A stretch of 47,779 nt of DNA from Clostridiales bacterium CHKCI006 (GTDB lineage: Bacteria > Bacillota_I > Bacilli_A > Erysipelotrichales > Coprobacillaceae), in assembly GCA_900018345.1 (NCBI GenBank), contig FCNA01000023.1:1-47779 (forward strand), read 5' to 3'. The position numbers and the translations under genes were made by a program. This document shows, one piece after another, positions 22,426 to 30,795 of the stretch; position 1 is the stretch's first letter, and each line of letters begins with the position of its first letter. The notes under the pieces were generated by a model that worked only from the letters and a program-made list of their open reading frames with translations, had not been told where the DNA came from and made no database searches.

Positions 22426-23063
22426 TGGCGCATTCCTCGCTTTTCACGAAAACGCTGCTCTAAAGCCTGGCTGACAGAGATTTCGGGATCCTGTAAAAGT
22501 ACGAGCAGACCTTCCGGATCATCTAGACGAGCCCCTTTGGCTAAGATCTCTGTAAAGATATTCGCAATGGTTTTGTCATCTGCAATCAGACAGGCACCCT
22601 CAAATTGACCACCATCACAGAGATTCAAAGTAAAGTAAATGGGGAAAGCATAGAGTCCCAGGTAGCTATTGACCTGACGTGAGTATAACTTTAAGCCCGT
22701 GATCTTATCTAAAGGAATCTGAATGGTCGGCAATGGTGTGTGACGAAAAAAGAGACGTGAAATTAAAAAGAAGGTCTTATCCAAATAGGGAATCTGATCA
22801 TCCACATAATAAAAGTCCGTTTCACTGATCCCCCAATAAACATATTCGTCATAAAGGGTCGGAACGGCGAGCAGAAACACCAGAAATTCCAGCAAGATAA
22901 ACGTACACCAGCCTACAAAGGCGTTGTTGAGAAAGCGTGCCATCATCATGCTGGCAATCCCGCAAAAAAAGAAATGATAGGCAAAGAAGAGGATCGCCGT
23001 ACTTGCCGGATGATGATTTCCCAGGTAATATTTTAACTTTTTTTGTTTTTTCACATACTTCAC
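22422..23063 (-). CDS. Membrane protein with PH-like cytoplasmic domain, coupled to a LytTR regulator
   Basis: An unrecognised 213-residue protein. Two hydrophobic segments (STAILFFAYHFFFCGIASMMM and VGWCTFILLEFLVFLLAVPTL) are followed by a beta-rich region (YVYWGISETDFYYVDDQIPY, PLDKITGLKLYSRQ, FPIYFTLNLCDGG) that resembles membrane-bound PH-like domains, and a charged helical tail. It is the first gene of the five-gene operon and overlaps the LytTR gene by 4 bases. It may act as an inhibitor or sensor for that regulator, which is an inference from coupling only. Confidence 0.65.
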   Translation of the reverse strand: MKYVKKQKKLKYYLGNHHPASTAILFFAYHFFFCGIASMMMARFLNNAFVGWCTFILLEFLVFLLAVPTLYDEYVYWGISETDFYYVDDQIPYLDKTFFLISRLFFRHTPLPTIQIPLDKITGLKLYSRQVNSYLGLYAFPIYFTLNLCDGGQFEGACLIADDKTIANIFTEILAKGARLDDPEGLLVLLQDPEISVSQALEQRFREKRGMRQ

Positions 23064-23191
23064 CTGCCCTCTTTAGTATAGCGAAAAATGGTGAAAGATG
23101 CAAACCCAATTGTAGGCACTAACGAAAAAAAGACGGAATGATTTGCCTATTTAGGAAAAATGTTTTAAAATCATGGGTAGGAGGTGGTAAA

Positions 23192-24874
23192 GTGAAGACA
23201 ACGTTTACCTATGATGATTACTATACTTATGCAACGTTAGAAGAACATCTGCAGTTTTTTGCTTCAACTTATCCGCAGGTCTGTCAGCTTGAGAGCCTGC
23301 TGGTAACACCTAAAGGACGCCACGTGTATGCCGTCACGCTTTCCATTGGAGATCCAGCTGCCAAACCGGCATATTACATCGATGGTAATACCCATGCTGG
23401 GGAAGTCACCGGATCAATGGCTGCCATGCATACGATCGACTATTTACTGACGAATATGGATAGTGATCCTAAGATTCATGCTTTGCTTGAACGGGTGACC
23501 ATCTATGTGATTCCGCGTCTTTCACCGGATGGGGCTGAGCGATATCTGACCAGCGCTTACTCTTTGCGTTCGGTCGATCGTCCTTATCTCAGCAAGACAC
23601 AACAGCCGGGTTTATATGAAGAAGACATGGATCAGAATGGCATCATTGCGATGATGCGTGTTCCAAGCCCTTATGGTGCCTGGAAGAAAGATCCACACAA
23701 TGAAGCGGTCATGATCAAACGTGCCCCTGATGATTTGGAAGGAGAATTCTATCAGGTGTATGCCGAAGGTTGTGTGGAAGGCGAGGTCACGAATCCTTTG
23801 AAAGTCGCACCTGCTTTGTGGGGACTGGATTTTAATCGTAACTATCCATTTGGCTGGTATACGGAAAACCGTCAGCCGGGTGCCGGACCTTATCCACTCA
23901 GCAATCCGGAAAATAAGGCCGTTGTTGATTTTGTGCTCAGTCATCCCAATATCGGTGGGGTAGCAACCCATCATACTAACGGAGGCATTATCCTGTATCC
24001 ACCTGGAACGCAGTCTTCAAGCAAGGCATCCAAAAAGGATATGCGTTTCTTCCGTGAGATCGGTGCCATGGGAACTGAGGAAATGGGCTATGGCTGCATC
24101 AATATCTTTGATAGCTTCTTTACCGATCAGGAAGCCTATTCCAGCGGTGCTTTTGATGACTGGTGCTATCAGTCACAGGGAATTCCGGCTTACACGATCG
24201 AGCTTTGGGATCTGGAGGTGCGTTCTGGCTGCGGTTGTCCATGGCCGGTGCCTAAGGAACCGAAGACCACTGCACAAAAAGCCGAAGATTACGCACGCAT
24301 TCTTGCCTGGTGTCAGGAAAATGCCCCAGAGGCTATTTTGCCTTGGCGGCATTTCGATCATCCGCAGTTAGGGGATGTAGAGATTGGCGGCTTTGATTTT
24401 AAGATGACTTATCAGAATCCACCGCGTTCTTTCTTATGCCAGGAAGTCGAAAAAGCCACGCGCTTTACATTGCGTATGGCAGCAACGGTTCCGTGTCTGA
24501 AAATAACGAACCTGAAACAATATCAGGTGGGTGAGGATGTCTGGAAAATTGAACTCAGTCTGGCCAATACCAGCTATCTGCCAACCTATGTCAGCGATAT
24601 GCTGATGGAACTAAAGCTTCCACATGTTATCGAAGTGAAGCTAGAGACGGAAGCAGAGATTGTCATGGGTGAAAAGTGTCAGACCATCGAACGTCTGGAA
24701 GGCTATGGCTGCATTCCAACCGATTACAGTTATGGCGCTAAGATCCGTACGAATAATTATGAACCAATCGAAAAAACAATCAGTTGGGTCGTTAAGGCAC
24801 CATCAGGTACCTCTGTGTCGATTGCGATTGACAGTCCTAAAGCAGGACATCTGAAGACCGGCTGTACACTCTAA
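23192..24874 (+). CDS. M14-family zinc carboxypeptidase
   Basis: A 560-residue M14 enzyme. NTHAGEVTGSMA (about 66-77) carries the first zinc His and Glu, the third zinc ligand is in VATHHTNGG (about 259-260), and the proton-donor Glu is in YTIELWDLE (about 336). The last 150 residues form a C-terminal accessory beta domain. The start is taken as GTG 23192 because AGGAGG sits 7 bases upstream, while the open frame beyond it (to 23138) contains the likely -10 (TAAAAT). No signal peptide is visible, so it may act on imported peptides. Monocistronic, ended by a perfect palindromic terminator. Confidence 0.88.
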   Translation: MKTTFTYDDYYTYATLEEHLQFFASTYPQVCQLESLLVTPKGRHVYAVTLSIGDPAAKPAYYIDGNTHAGEVTGSMAAMHTIDYLLTNMDSDPKIHALLERVTIYVIPRLSPDGAERYLTSAYSLRSVDRPYLSKTQQPGLYEEDMDQNGIIAMMRVPSPYGAWKKDPHNEAVMIKRAPDDLEGEFYQVYAEGCVEGEVTNPLKVAPALWGLDFNRNYPFGWYTENRQPGAGPYPLSNPENKAVVDFVLSHPNIGGVATHHTNGGIILYPPGTQSSSKASKKDMRFFREIGAMGTEEMGYGCINIFDSFFTDQEAYSSGAFDDWCYQSQGIPAYTIELWDLEVRSGCGCPWPVPKEPKTTAQKAEDYARILAWCQENAPEAILPWRHFDHPQLGDVEIGGFDFKMTYQNPPRSFLCQEVEKATRFTLRMAATVPCLKITNLKQYQVGEDVWKIELSLANTSYLPTYVSDMLMELKLPHVIEVKLETEAEIVMGEKCQTIERLEGYGCIPTDYSYGAKIRTNNYEPIEKTISWVVKAPSGTSVSIAIDSPKAGHLKTGCTL

Positions 24875-24877
24875 GCA

Positions 24878-24901
24878 AAAAGGTAGGGATCCCTACCTTT
24901 T
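24878..24901. terminator. Perfect 24-base palindromic bidirectional terminator
   Basis: AAAAGGTAGGGA and TCCCTACCTTTT are exact inverted copies with no loop bases. It serves the M14 gene on plus and the SSB-like gene on minus. Confidence 0.85.
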
Positions 24902-25187
24902 AGCGTATATAGGGATCAAGCAGAGAAACTTTCTCAGCAATGATCTCCATGTTGGCGGCATGTTGTTCCAGCCGTCCTTTAATGGTCACTAAACTGCCTT
25001 GATGAGCCTGATTCATCAGCGTCTGACTGACACCGCGCCAGAGCTTGACTTCAAGAAAGTCAGAGTCATAACGTCCATCCCCATTTTTATAGCCTCGAAT
25101 CGTTTCCAAGGTAATGCTTTCGGGTGGCTTTTTGATGGTCAGTGGATCATCGACCAGGCGCCCGACCAGAATGACTTCATTGAGCAT
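24900..25187 (-). CDS. Short SSB-like OB-fold protein
   Basis: A 95-residue protein resembling the OB-fold of bacterial single-stranded DNA-binding proteins: MLNEVILVGRLVDDP, LEVKLWRGVSQTL and GSLVTIKGRLEQH match typical SSB strands, and the end AEKVSLLDP resembles the last OB strand. It lacks the Gly/Pro-rich linker and acidic DDIPF tip, so it probably does not recruit SSB partners. AAGGAGG sits before ATG 25187. It could be a competence-type SSB paralogue; no canonical ssb with rpsF/rpsR is in the window. Confidence 0.85.
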   Translation of the reverse strand: MLNEVILVGRLVDDPLTIKKPPESITLETIRGYKNGDGRYDSDFLEVKLWRGVSQTLMNQAHQGSLVTIKGRLEQHAANMEIIAEKVSLLDPYIR

Positions 25188-25288
25188 CTTCTTTCCCTCC
25201 TTTCTGGCTCCATTATAGCGGGAAAAAGAAGACTTTCCAAATCGCCAAAAAGACCGATGATGCAAAGGAAACCGACCGTTTTTGACAT

Positions 25289-25318
25289 CAAAAAAGCCAA
25301 TTTCGCCAGGCGAAATTG
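25289..25318 (-). terminator. Terminator of the NUDIX gene
   Basis: CAATTTCGCC and GGCGAAATTG form a 10-pair stem with a one-base loop on paper (a real loop would be larger). On the minus strand GGC and six T residues follow. Confidence 0.75.
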
Positions 25319-25324
25319 ACCAAT

Positions 25325-25786
25325 TTAATAAAAATGAATCTTTTTTTGGACCAGCTGATCATTCTCGTAGGTGAAGCAGGCCAATACCTTACGGTCCTGT
25401 TTGAACCAGTCAAAGAAATAACGATCCCCTTCCCACAGGTTCAATTGGGGAATCTTTTCGTCTGGGATCCATTCGAGCTGCCCTTCATCAACGCTGGGTT
25501 TAAAGGAACCGTGAAAACAGTCAGAGGTAAACAGGAACATGCCTTCATCCTCACCATTCACAATGCCCGGAAAAGTCACGAAACCAACAAAATTCAGCTT
25601 GTCAAGCACATAGCCGGTCTCCTCATAAACTTCGCGTGTGACACAGGTCTCAGGATCTTCACCGGGTTCAAATTTACCGCCCACACCGATCCATTTTCCT
25701 TCATTGATATCATTTTTCTTTTTAATGCGGTGCATAAAAAGGGTCTTGCCATCTTTTTGAAGATAGCAGATGGTTGTCATGATCAT
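25325..25786 (-). CDS. NUDIX hydrolase (8-oxo-dGTP diphosphatase-like)
   Basis: A 153-residue NUDIX protein. The box GGKFEPGEDPETCVTREVYE continuing to ETGY (about residues 36-59) fits Gx5Ex7REUxEExGU. The N-terminus TTICYLQKDGKTLFMHRIKKKND resembles MutT/YtkD-like enzymes that hydrolyse oxidised dGTP or other nucleoside diphosphate derivatives. It is cytoplasmic. The start at 25786 has AAGGAGG 5 bases upstream; ATG 25780 is less well spaced. The lipoprotein gene ends 14 bases upstream in the same direction, so it may be co-transcribed with the BlaI-controlled gene. Confidence 0.9.
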   Translation of the reverse strand: MIMTTICYLQKDGKTLFMHRIKKKNDINEGKWIGVGGKFEPGEDPETCVTREVYEETGYVLDKLNFVGFVTFPGIVNGEDEGMFLFTSDCFHGSFKPSVDEGQLEWIPDEKIPQLNLWEGDRYFFDWFKQDRKVLACFTYENDQLVQKKIHFY

Positions 25787-25800
25787 AGTAGCCTCCTTGT

Positions 25801-26868
25801 CTAGTAAGGCGGGAACTGATTGTTCGGACTATCGATGACTTCATTGGAGATATAGTGGAAACCGCCATCATCCTCAAGTGCGATCGTCAGACGATGCGTA
25901 AAGGCATAGTCATAACCAAATTCATTGCCCAAAGCATCGATGGTCAAAATCAGCGTGTGTTCATTTGGCTTTTCGACAGCTTGCACTTCCCCGGTCAAAA
26001 TAGGGGTAGCATAGTGACTTTTGATGCAGGAAGATGGACAATAAAGATATGTTTGGTCGCTAGGATCATAAGCATCCAGCTGGCGCAGCGTTGCCTGACT
26101 GACATCCAAATAAGTCTGAATCACGGATTCGAAGTCTGCAGCCGGAATATCGTAACTCAGTCTTGCTTTATCAGACTGCAGATCATCACTGATGATAAAG
26201 CGGGTCTGATATTTCATCTCGTAGAATTCATCATAGAAAGTCAGATAATCCAAGCTTGCCAGACTGGAAGCATTCCAGCTGGAGCTGAAAAGATTGTGGC
26301 ATTCATAACCCACGGGATAAATATAGGTCAGATCATAGCTATGCAGGGACTCGTCAAAAGGCGCGACACGATAATCATAGTAGCTATTGATCTCGTGAGC
26401 GGCAGCACTCCCCTCAAAGTAAGATTCAAAGACCAGGTATCCATGGCTGGTCAGTTGGAGAGAACGCCCTTCGGAGATCGTAAAACCGGCAATCGGATCC
26501 TCCTTACTTAAATCAATATAGGTATTATACAGCATTCCGTCCTGATACGCAAAGCAGAGCAAGGTCCCATCTTCATTGACCTGATAAAAATGGAATGGTT
26601 CTTGAATATCGAGCTTGTCACCATTGGTCATGGGGATGCGGGCATTGCTGTCGGCTGCAAAACAGCCTGCTTCACCTAATGCCGTGATCATCTCTTCTGT
26701 TGACAGGGTACTGTTCAACTGACTGAGCGCAAGCTCCTGAGTAATGGTATCATATAGTTCCTGGCTCATGCCTTCAGGCAAGTTCGAGGCAACGGGTGGT
26801 TGCTGGGTACAAGCCGTCGACAGACATAAAAGGCACAGGCATAAACCTATCATGATGAATCGTCGCAT
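25801..26868 (-). CDS. Predicted lipoprotein divergent from blaI, promoter carries a BlaI-type operator
   Basis: A 355-residue exported lipoprotein: the signal peptide MRRFIMIGLCLCLLCLSTAC ends in an LSTAC lipobox (lipidated Cys 20). The mature part is beta-rich with many Tyr and Asp residues (HFYQVNEDGTLLCFAYQDG, FIISDDLQ) and I do not recognise its fold or enzymatic motif. GAGGTG precedes the ATG. Its promoter overlaps a TTACATATGTAA dyad, so it is the likeliest direct target of the divergent BlaI repressor. In classical systems a beta-lactamase or PBP holds this place; neither the SxxK nor KTG motif is evident here. NUDIX may follow on the same transcript. Confidence 0.8.
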   Translation of the reverse strand: MRRFIMIGLCLCLLCLSTACTQQPPVASNLPEGMSQELYDTITQELALSQLNSTLSTEEMITALGEAGCFAADSNARIPMTNGDKLDIQEPFHFYQVNEDGTLLCFAYQDGMLYNTYIDLSKEDPIAGFTISEGRSLQLTSHGYLVFESYFEGSAAAHEINSYYDYRVAPFDESLHSYDLTYIYPVGYECHNLFSSSWNASSLASLDYLTFYDEFYEMKYQTRFIISDDLQSDKARLSYDIPAADFESVIQTYLDVSQATLRQLDAYDPSDQTYLYCPSSCIKSHYATPILTGEVQAVEKPNEHTLILTIDALGNEFGYDYAFTHRLTIALEDDGGFHYISNEVIDSPNNQFPPY

Positions 26869-26885
26869 GGTATCACCTCATCAAA

Positions 26886-26914
26886 AGTATTACATATGTA
26901 AGATTAAATGTCAA
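26886..26914 (-). promoter_or_regulatory. Promoter of the lipoprotein gene
   Basis: On the minus strand TTGACA (26914-26909), a 17-base spacer and AATACT (26891-26886). The perfect dyad at 26890-26901 overlaps the spacer and -10. Confidence 0.7.
26890..26901. promoter_or_regulatory. BlaI/MecI-type operator dyad
   Basis: TTACATATGTAA is a perfect palindrome containing the TACA...TGTA half-sites that are the hallmark of bla and mec operators in staphylococci and bacilli. It overlaps the lipoprotein promoter and lies 22 bases upstream of the blaI -35, so one repressor dimer could control both directions. Confidence 0.75.
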
Positions 26915-26923
26915 GCGCAAGCA

Positions 26924-26952
26924 TTGACGAAGCGAAAAAGGCATGTTATGCT
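26924..26952 (+). promoter_or_regulatory. Promoter of the blaI operon
   Basis: TTGACG (26924-26929), a 17-base spacer and TGtTATGCT (hexamer 26947-26952), 23 bases before the blaI ATG. Confidence 0.7.
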
Positions 26953-26975
26953 TGGACTAGAAGGGGGCTGTCAGA

Positions 26976-27359
26976 ATGGAAAACATACCTAAAATCAGTC
27001 AGGCTGAATATATAGTGATGGATGTGATCTGGGATGAGGGTCCGCTCAGTACACCTGAGATCGTCGCGCGACTCCAGGATTTTCATGATTGGAGTCCTAA
27101 GACCATTCATACCCTCTTAGTACGACTCGAAAAAAAAGGAGCGATTACGCATACGCGTCAATCCCGTACCTATGTCTATGCCGCTTGTCTGGATCGTAAA
27201 ACGTATCTAGATCAGCAAACGCATTCTTTTCTGGAGCGCTTTTATCATGGGAGGCTGCCAAAGCTGGTTAGTTATTTGGTCGATGAGAAAAAGTTGAGTC
27301 AGGAAGACATCGAAGCATTGAGTGAGCTGGTCGAAAAAGCGAAAGGACCGCAATCATGA
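26976..27359 (+). CDS. blaI: BlaI/MecI-family transcriptional repressor
   Basis: A 127-residue winged-helix repressor. ISQAEYIVMDVIWDEGPLSTPEIVARL and WSPKTIHTLLVRLEKKGAITH are the family DNA-binding sequence, and the C-terminal helices support dimers. In the classical pathway BlaR1 signalling leads to cleavage of an Asn-Phe bond in a stretch like LNFVEKEDLS. Here the aligned stretch is LVSYLVDEKKLS, so the usual Asn-Phe is replaced. Induction may use another bond or mechanism. GGGGG precedes the ATG, and the stop overlaps blaR1 by 4 bases. Confidence 0.92.
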   Translation: MENIPKISQAEYIVMDVIWDEGPLSTPEIVARLQDFHDWSPKTIHTLLVRLEKKGAITHTRQSRTYVYAACLDRKTYLDQQTHSFLERFYHGRLPKLVSYLVDEKKLSQEDIEALSELVEKAKGPQS

Positions 27360-28990
27360 TGACGCGTTTTCTATGGCTGAATCTTGGCGCCAGTTTATTT
27401 GGTGGCTCTTTACTATTGGTTCATCGGCTGACCCAGACCCAATTTTCCTGTCATTGGCGCTATCTGAGTTACTTTAGTATATGGTTTTTATTAGTCACGC
27501 TCTTTTTGCCTTTGGATCTGTTTCCAAGTCTGACTATTTCGTTACCTGTATCAGGGGAGGCAGGAATCCTATCTGCAGAGGCGGCCTTGTCTTCTTCAGG
27601 CACATATACTGCGGGTGGTTTCTCAGATCTTGCCGTCAATGGGGTCCGCTGGGATTGGCAGAGCCTCTATTGCCTGGGCCTGCTTGTCCGGTTGGGGCTG
27701 CTGATGGCAGATGGACTCATGCTCTGGCGAATGTATCGTCACTCCGTGCTGATTGAAAAAACGGAGAGAATTGAAATACGCCGTGTGGCCGGCCTCCGTT
27801 CACCCTGTTCTTTTGGCTGGCTCCATCCGGTGATCTTGTTGCCGGAGAAGTTCGCCTTAACTGCAGAAGAGCGCACGTGGGTCCTGGCGCATGAAAAAGC
27901 CCATCTGGACTTAAAGCATTGGCCTGTTAACCTGGGTGTCAGTTTGCTGGTAGCGATTTATTGGTGTAATCCGCTGATTGCTTATTTCTATCGGCGTTTT
28001 CGTTTAGAACAGGAAATGCAATGTGACCTTTTGGCGATGACAGGTCAGCCATCTGAAATCAAAGCGGCCTACGCGAGGCTGCTTGTGACTTTGGCGAGCC
28101 GGGGATCGCTGCATCTGGAAAGTCGTCTGTCGATACAGGGACGCCGCATGTATCAGCGTATCGAACAGTTGTTTGCTTCGCCTGCGCGTCACTCCGGTAA
28201 GGTGTGGCTCGTGTGTCTGGTAGGACTGGGATGCCTTCTGACACCGATCCAGGCCATCGGCCAAACTCCGGCATATCAAACGGATCTCGTGTTACAAGAA
28301 ATTGATCTGACAAACTATTTTGGGCAAAAACAGGGCTGTGCGGTTTTTTATGACAGTAGTCAGGATCAGTATTGGGTCTATCGCCGTGAGGCGGCTTTGC
28401 AACGCGTCTCGCCGAATTCAACCTACAAGATCTTTTTAGCTTTACATGCTTTAGAAGACGGTCATCTCGATCCGGAAGCCATGCTGGTTAATCAGGAGGA
28501 TCAGATCTATCCTTATGTGAGCTGGAATCAGCCTCAAAACCTTAACACAGCGATGCGCGATTCTGTCAACTGGTATTTCAGTCAGGCCGATGCCGTCTTC
28601 AGCCGCCAGCAAATCCAAGCTTTTTTGGAGAAGATCGGTTATGGCAATGCCAGCGTGGAGGGATCTTTAGCGTCTTATTGGCTGGAAGGAAGTCTGTTGA
28701 TCTCGCCTTTGGAGACCGTGCTGCTTTTACGTCAGTTTGATATGAACAGCTGGCATTTTCAAAGTGAACATATTGCTGCAGTTAAGGAGGCTATCCGTCT
28801 GGAGGCTTCATTATATGGAAAAACAGGATCAGGCATGGTCAATGGCCAACCGACCGGTGGCTGGTTCATCGGGTATCAGGAGCGCCCGGAAGGATCACTT
28901 TATTTTGCTGTCTATCTGGAGCATGCTTCCGGATCAGAGGCTTATGAACTGGCCCTGTCGATCTTAGAAAAGGAGGAAATCGTATCATGA
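27356..28990 (+). CDS. blaR1: BlaR1/MecR1-type beta-lactam sensor metalloprotease
   Basis: A 544-residue signal transducer. The N-terminal half has membrane segments and an M56 metalloprotease domain with HEKAH (about 178-182) in WVLAHEKAHLDLKHW. After another membrane segment (near 282-300) the C-terminal half is a penicillin-binding sensor: STYK (about 354-357, acylated Ser), YGN (about 424-426) and KTGSG (about 488). It would be acylated by a beta-lactam outside and activate protease inside. All three sensor motifs are intact. It overlaps blaI and the TPR gene by 4 bases each, so sensor and NTase module are made together. Confidence 0.93.
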   Translation: MMTRFLWLNLGASLFGGSLLLVHRLTQTQFSCHWRYLSYFSIWFLLVTLFLPLDLFPSLTISLPVSGEAGILSAEAALSSSGTYTAGGFSDLAVNGVRWDWQSLYCLGLLVRLGLLMADGLMLWRMYRHSVLIEKTERIEIRRVAGLRSPCSFGWLHPVILLPEKFALTAEERTWVLAHEKAHLDLKHWPVNLGVSLLVAIYWCNPLIAYFYRRFRLEQEMQCDLLAMTGQPSEIKAAYARLLVTLASRGSLHLESRLSIQGRRMYQRIEQLFASPARHSGKVWLVCLVGLGCLLTPIQAIGQTPAYQTDLVLQEIDLTNYFGQKQGCAVFYDSSQDQYWVYRREAALQRVSPNSTYKIFLALHALEDGHLDPEAMLVNQEDQIYPYVSWNQPQNLNTAMRDSVNWYFSQADAVFSRQQIQAFLEKIGYGNASVEGSLASYWLEGSLLISPLETVLLLRQFDMNSWHFQSEHIAAVKEAIRLEASLYGKTGSGMVNGQPTGGWFIGYQERPEGSLYFAVYLEHASGSEAYELALSILEKEEIVS

Positions 28991-30795
28991 ATTTAGAAGA
29001 ACAGCTGGCTTATCTGGACATGCTTTTTCAGTCGAAACGTCTGGATGAGATCGAGCCTTATTTATTAGATCGTATCCGTCAGTCGATCATGGTAGACGAT
29101 CTTTCAGCCACTTTGACCTGGTTGAATGAGATCATTGGATATTATCGCAGTATCTCCCATCATGAAGAAGCCCTGACCATGTCAAGGCAGGCCCTCAAGC
29201 TTATTTCCAGCATGAACCTGGTGGATACGATTGCGCATGCGACAACCCTGATCAATATTGCCACGGCTTATCGGGCCAGTGGAGATTATCAGACAGCCAA
29301 GCAAACTTACCAGCAGGCACTAGGCATTCTGGAAATCTATGCCGAGGAGCCGTTAGACAATCAGTTTGCTTCACTATATAATAATCTGGCTTTGACCTAT
29401 GAAAGCTTAGGCGAACCGGAAGCTGCGGTGACTCAATTGAAAAAAGCACTGGAACATTTGCGCCTTCTCGATCACACAGAATTAAATCAGGCCATCACCT
29501 ATACGAATCTGGCTTGTGCCTATTATCAGCTTCATCAGTATGATCAGTGCTTAAAAATGGTTGAAGAAGCCAGACGGCTCTATGTTTCATTAGAGGCCAC
29601 TGACGATAATCATTATGCGGCCTTATTGGCAGTACACGGACAAACGTTACAGGCGCTGGGACATTACAGCGAAGCTAAAGCGATTTATCTCGAAGCCCTG
29701 CAAAAGCAAAAGCAGGCTTATGGGCGCAATGCCGGTTATCTGGAGCTTTTGCATAATTTAAAGGCGGATCTGGAAAAGCTGCATGAGGACATTCAGGATC
29801 TGGATAAGGAGATTGCTGAGGTGGAAAGCCAGCTATCCAGACATGAAGTGAAAAAAGGACTGGATCTGGCGCAGGCTTATTTTGAAGATTTTGGGAAAGA
29901 GATGCTGGAAAAAGAATTTGCGGATATTCAAAACGAAGTGGCCGCCGGATTAGTCGGGATGGGTTCGGAATGTCTGGGAATGGATGATGGCATCAGTCAG
30001 GATCACGATTTTGGTCCTGGATTTTGTCTCTTTATTCCTCGCCGTTTAGGTATTGAAAATAAAAAGCGGCTGCAGGAGGCTTATGATCGTCTGCCCAAAA
30101 CGTATTTAGGTTACACACGCCAGACCTCAGCGATGGGCGAGGGACGTGTCGGTGTCTTTTTCATCGAGGACTTTTTCAAACAGTACACGGGTCATGAAAA
30201 AGGACCGCAGCAGGCGCAAGACTGGTTTGCCATCCCTGAAGGACTGCTGCTGACCTGTACGAATGGGCGTTTGTTCCGCGATCCTTCCGGACAGTTTAGT
30301 ACGATCTATCAGCGCTTGAAAAAGGGGTATCCAAAGGATGTTCGCTTGAAGAAGATGGCGGCAGTCCTGGCTAAGATGGCTCAGGCAGGACAGTATAATT
30401 ATCAGCGCTGTCTGATTCGGAAAGATCTTGAGGCTGCCTATTTAGCGAAGTATGAGTGGATCAAGCAAGGCATCCATCTCATCTACTTATTGAATCAGCA
30501 ATATCAGCCTTACTATAAATGGCAGATCAAAATGGCAGAGGGCTTTTCTAAAACCCAAACCATCCTTGATTTGCTTAAAGAACTCATCAGAACCCCAGTT
30601 CAGGAACTGCCTGATGATCCTAATCTGGCGCTGATCGACCAGATGGCTAGCGCCATCAAAGGCATCCTCGAAGCGGAATGGGATATCAAGATCGAGGGGA
30701 ATTATCTTGAGGATGCTGCTAGAGCTTTAGAGGATCGCATTGAGGATCCAAAGATCAAAAAGATGCATATCATGGAGGGAATAGAATATGATTGA
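28987..30795 (+). CDS. TPR protein with DUF4037-like nucleotidyltransferase domain
   Basis: A 602-residue cytoplasmic protein. Residues about 1-245 form TPR helical repeats (HATTLINIATAYRASGDYQTA, ASLYNNLALTYESLGEPEAA, ALLAVHGQTLQALGHYSEA); a short coiled coil spans 250-285. A nucleotidyltransferase-fold domain follows: GSECLG (about 327) and, 8 residues later, SQDHD with DxD (about 339-341) fit hG[GS]...DhD. DUF4037 proteins have this pattern. The substrate is unknown. It is coupled to blaR1 by a 4-base overlap, and its end overlaps the next gene by 8 bases, so it is an output of the BlaI circuit. Confidence 0.82.
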   Translation: MNLEEQLAYLDMLFQSKRLDEIEPYLLDRIRQSIMVDDLSATLTWLNEIIGYYRSISHHEEALTMSRQALKLISSMNLVDTIAHATTLINIATAYRASGDYQTAKQTYQQALGILEIYAEEPLDNQFASLYNNLALTYESLGEPEAAVTQLKKALEHLRLLDHTELNQAITYTNLACAYYQLHQYDQCLKMVEEARRLYVSLEATDDNHYAALLAVHGQTLQALGHYSEAKAIYLEALQKQKQAYGRNAGYLELLHNLKADLEKLHEDIQDLDKEIAEVESQLSRHEVKKGLDLAQAYFEDFGKEMLEKEFADIQNEVAAGLVGMGSECLGMDDGISQDHDFGPGFCLFIPRRLGIENKKRLQEAYDRLPKTYLGYTRQTSAMGEGRVGVFFIEDFFKQYTGHEKGPQQAQDWFAIPEGLLLTCTNGRLFRDPSGQFSTIYQRLKKGYPKDVRLKKMAAVLAKMAQAGQYNYQRCLIRKDLEAAYLAKYEWIKQGIHLIYLLNQQYQPYYKWQIKMAEGFSKTQTILDLLKELIRTPVQELPDDPNLALIDQMASAIKGILEAEWDIKIEGNYLEDAARALEDRIEDPKIKKMHIMEGIEYD

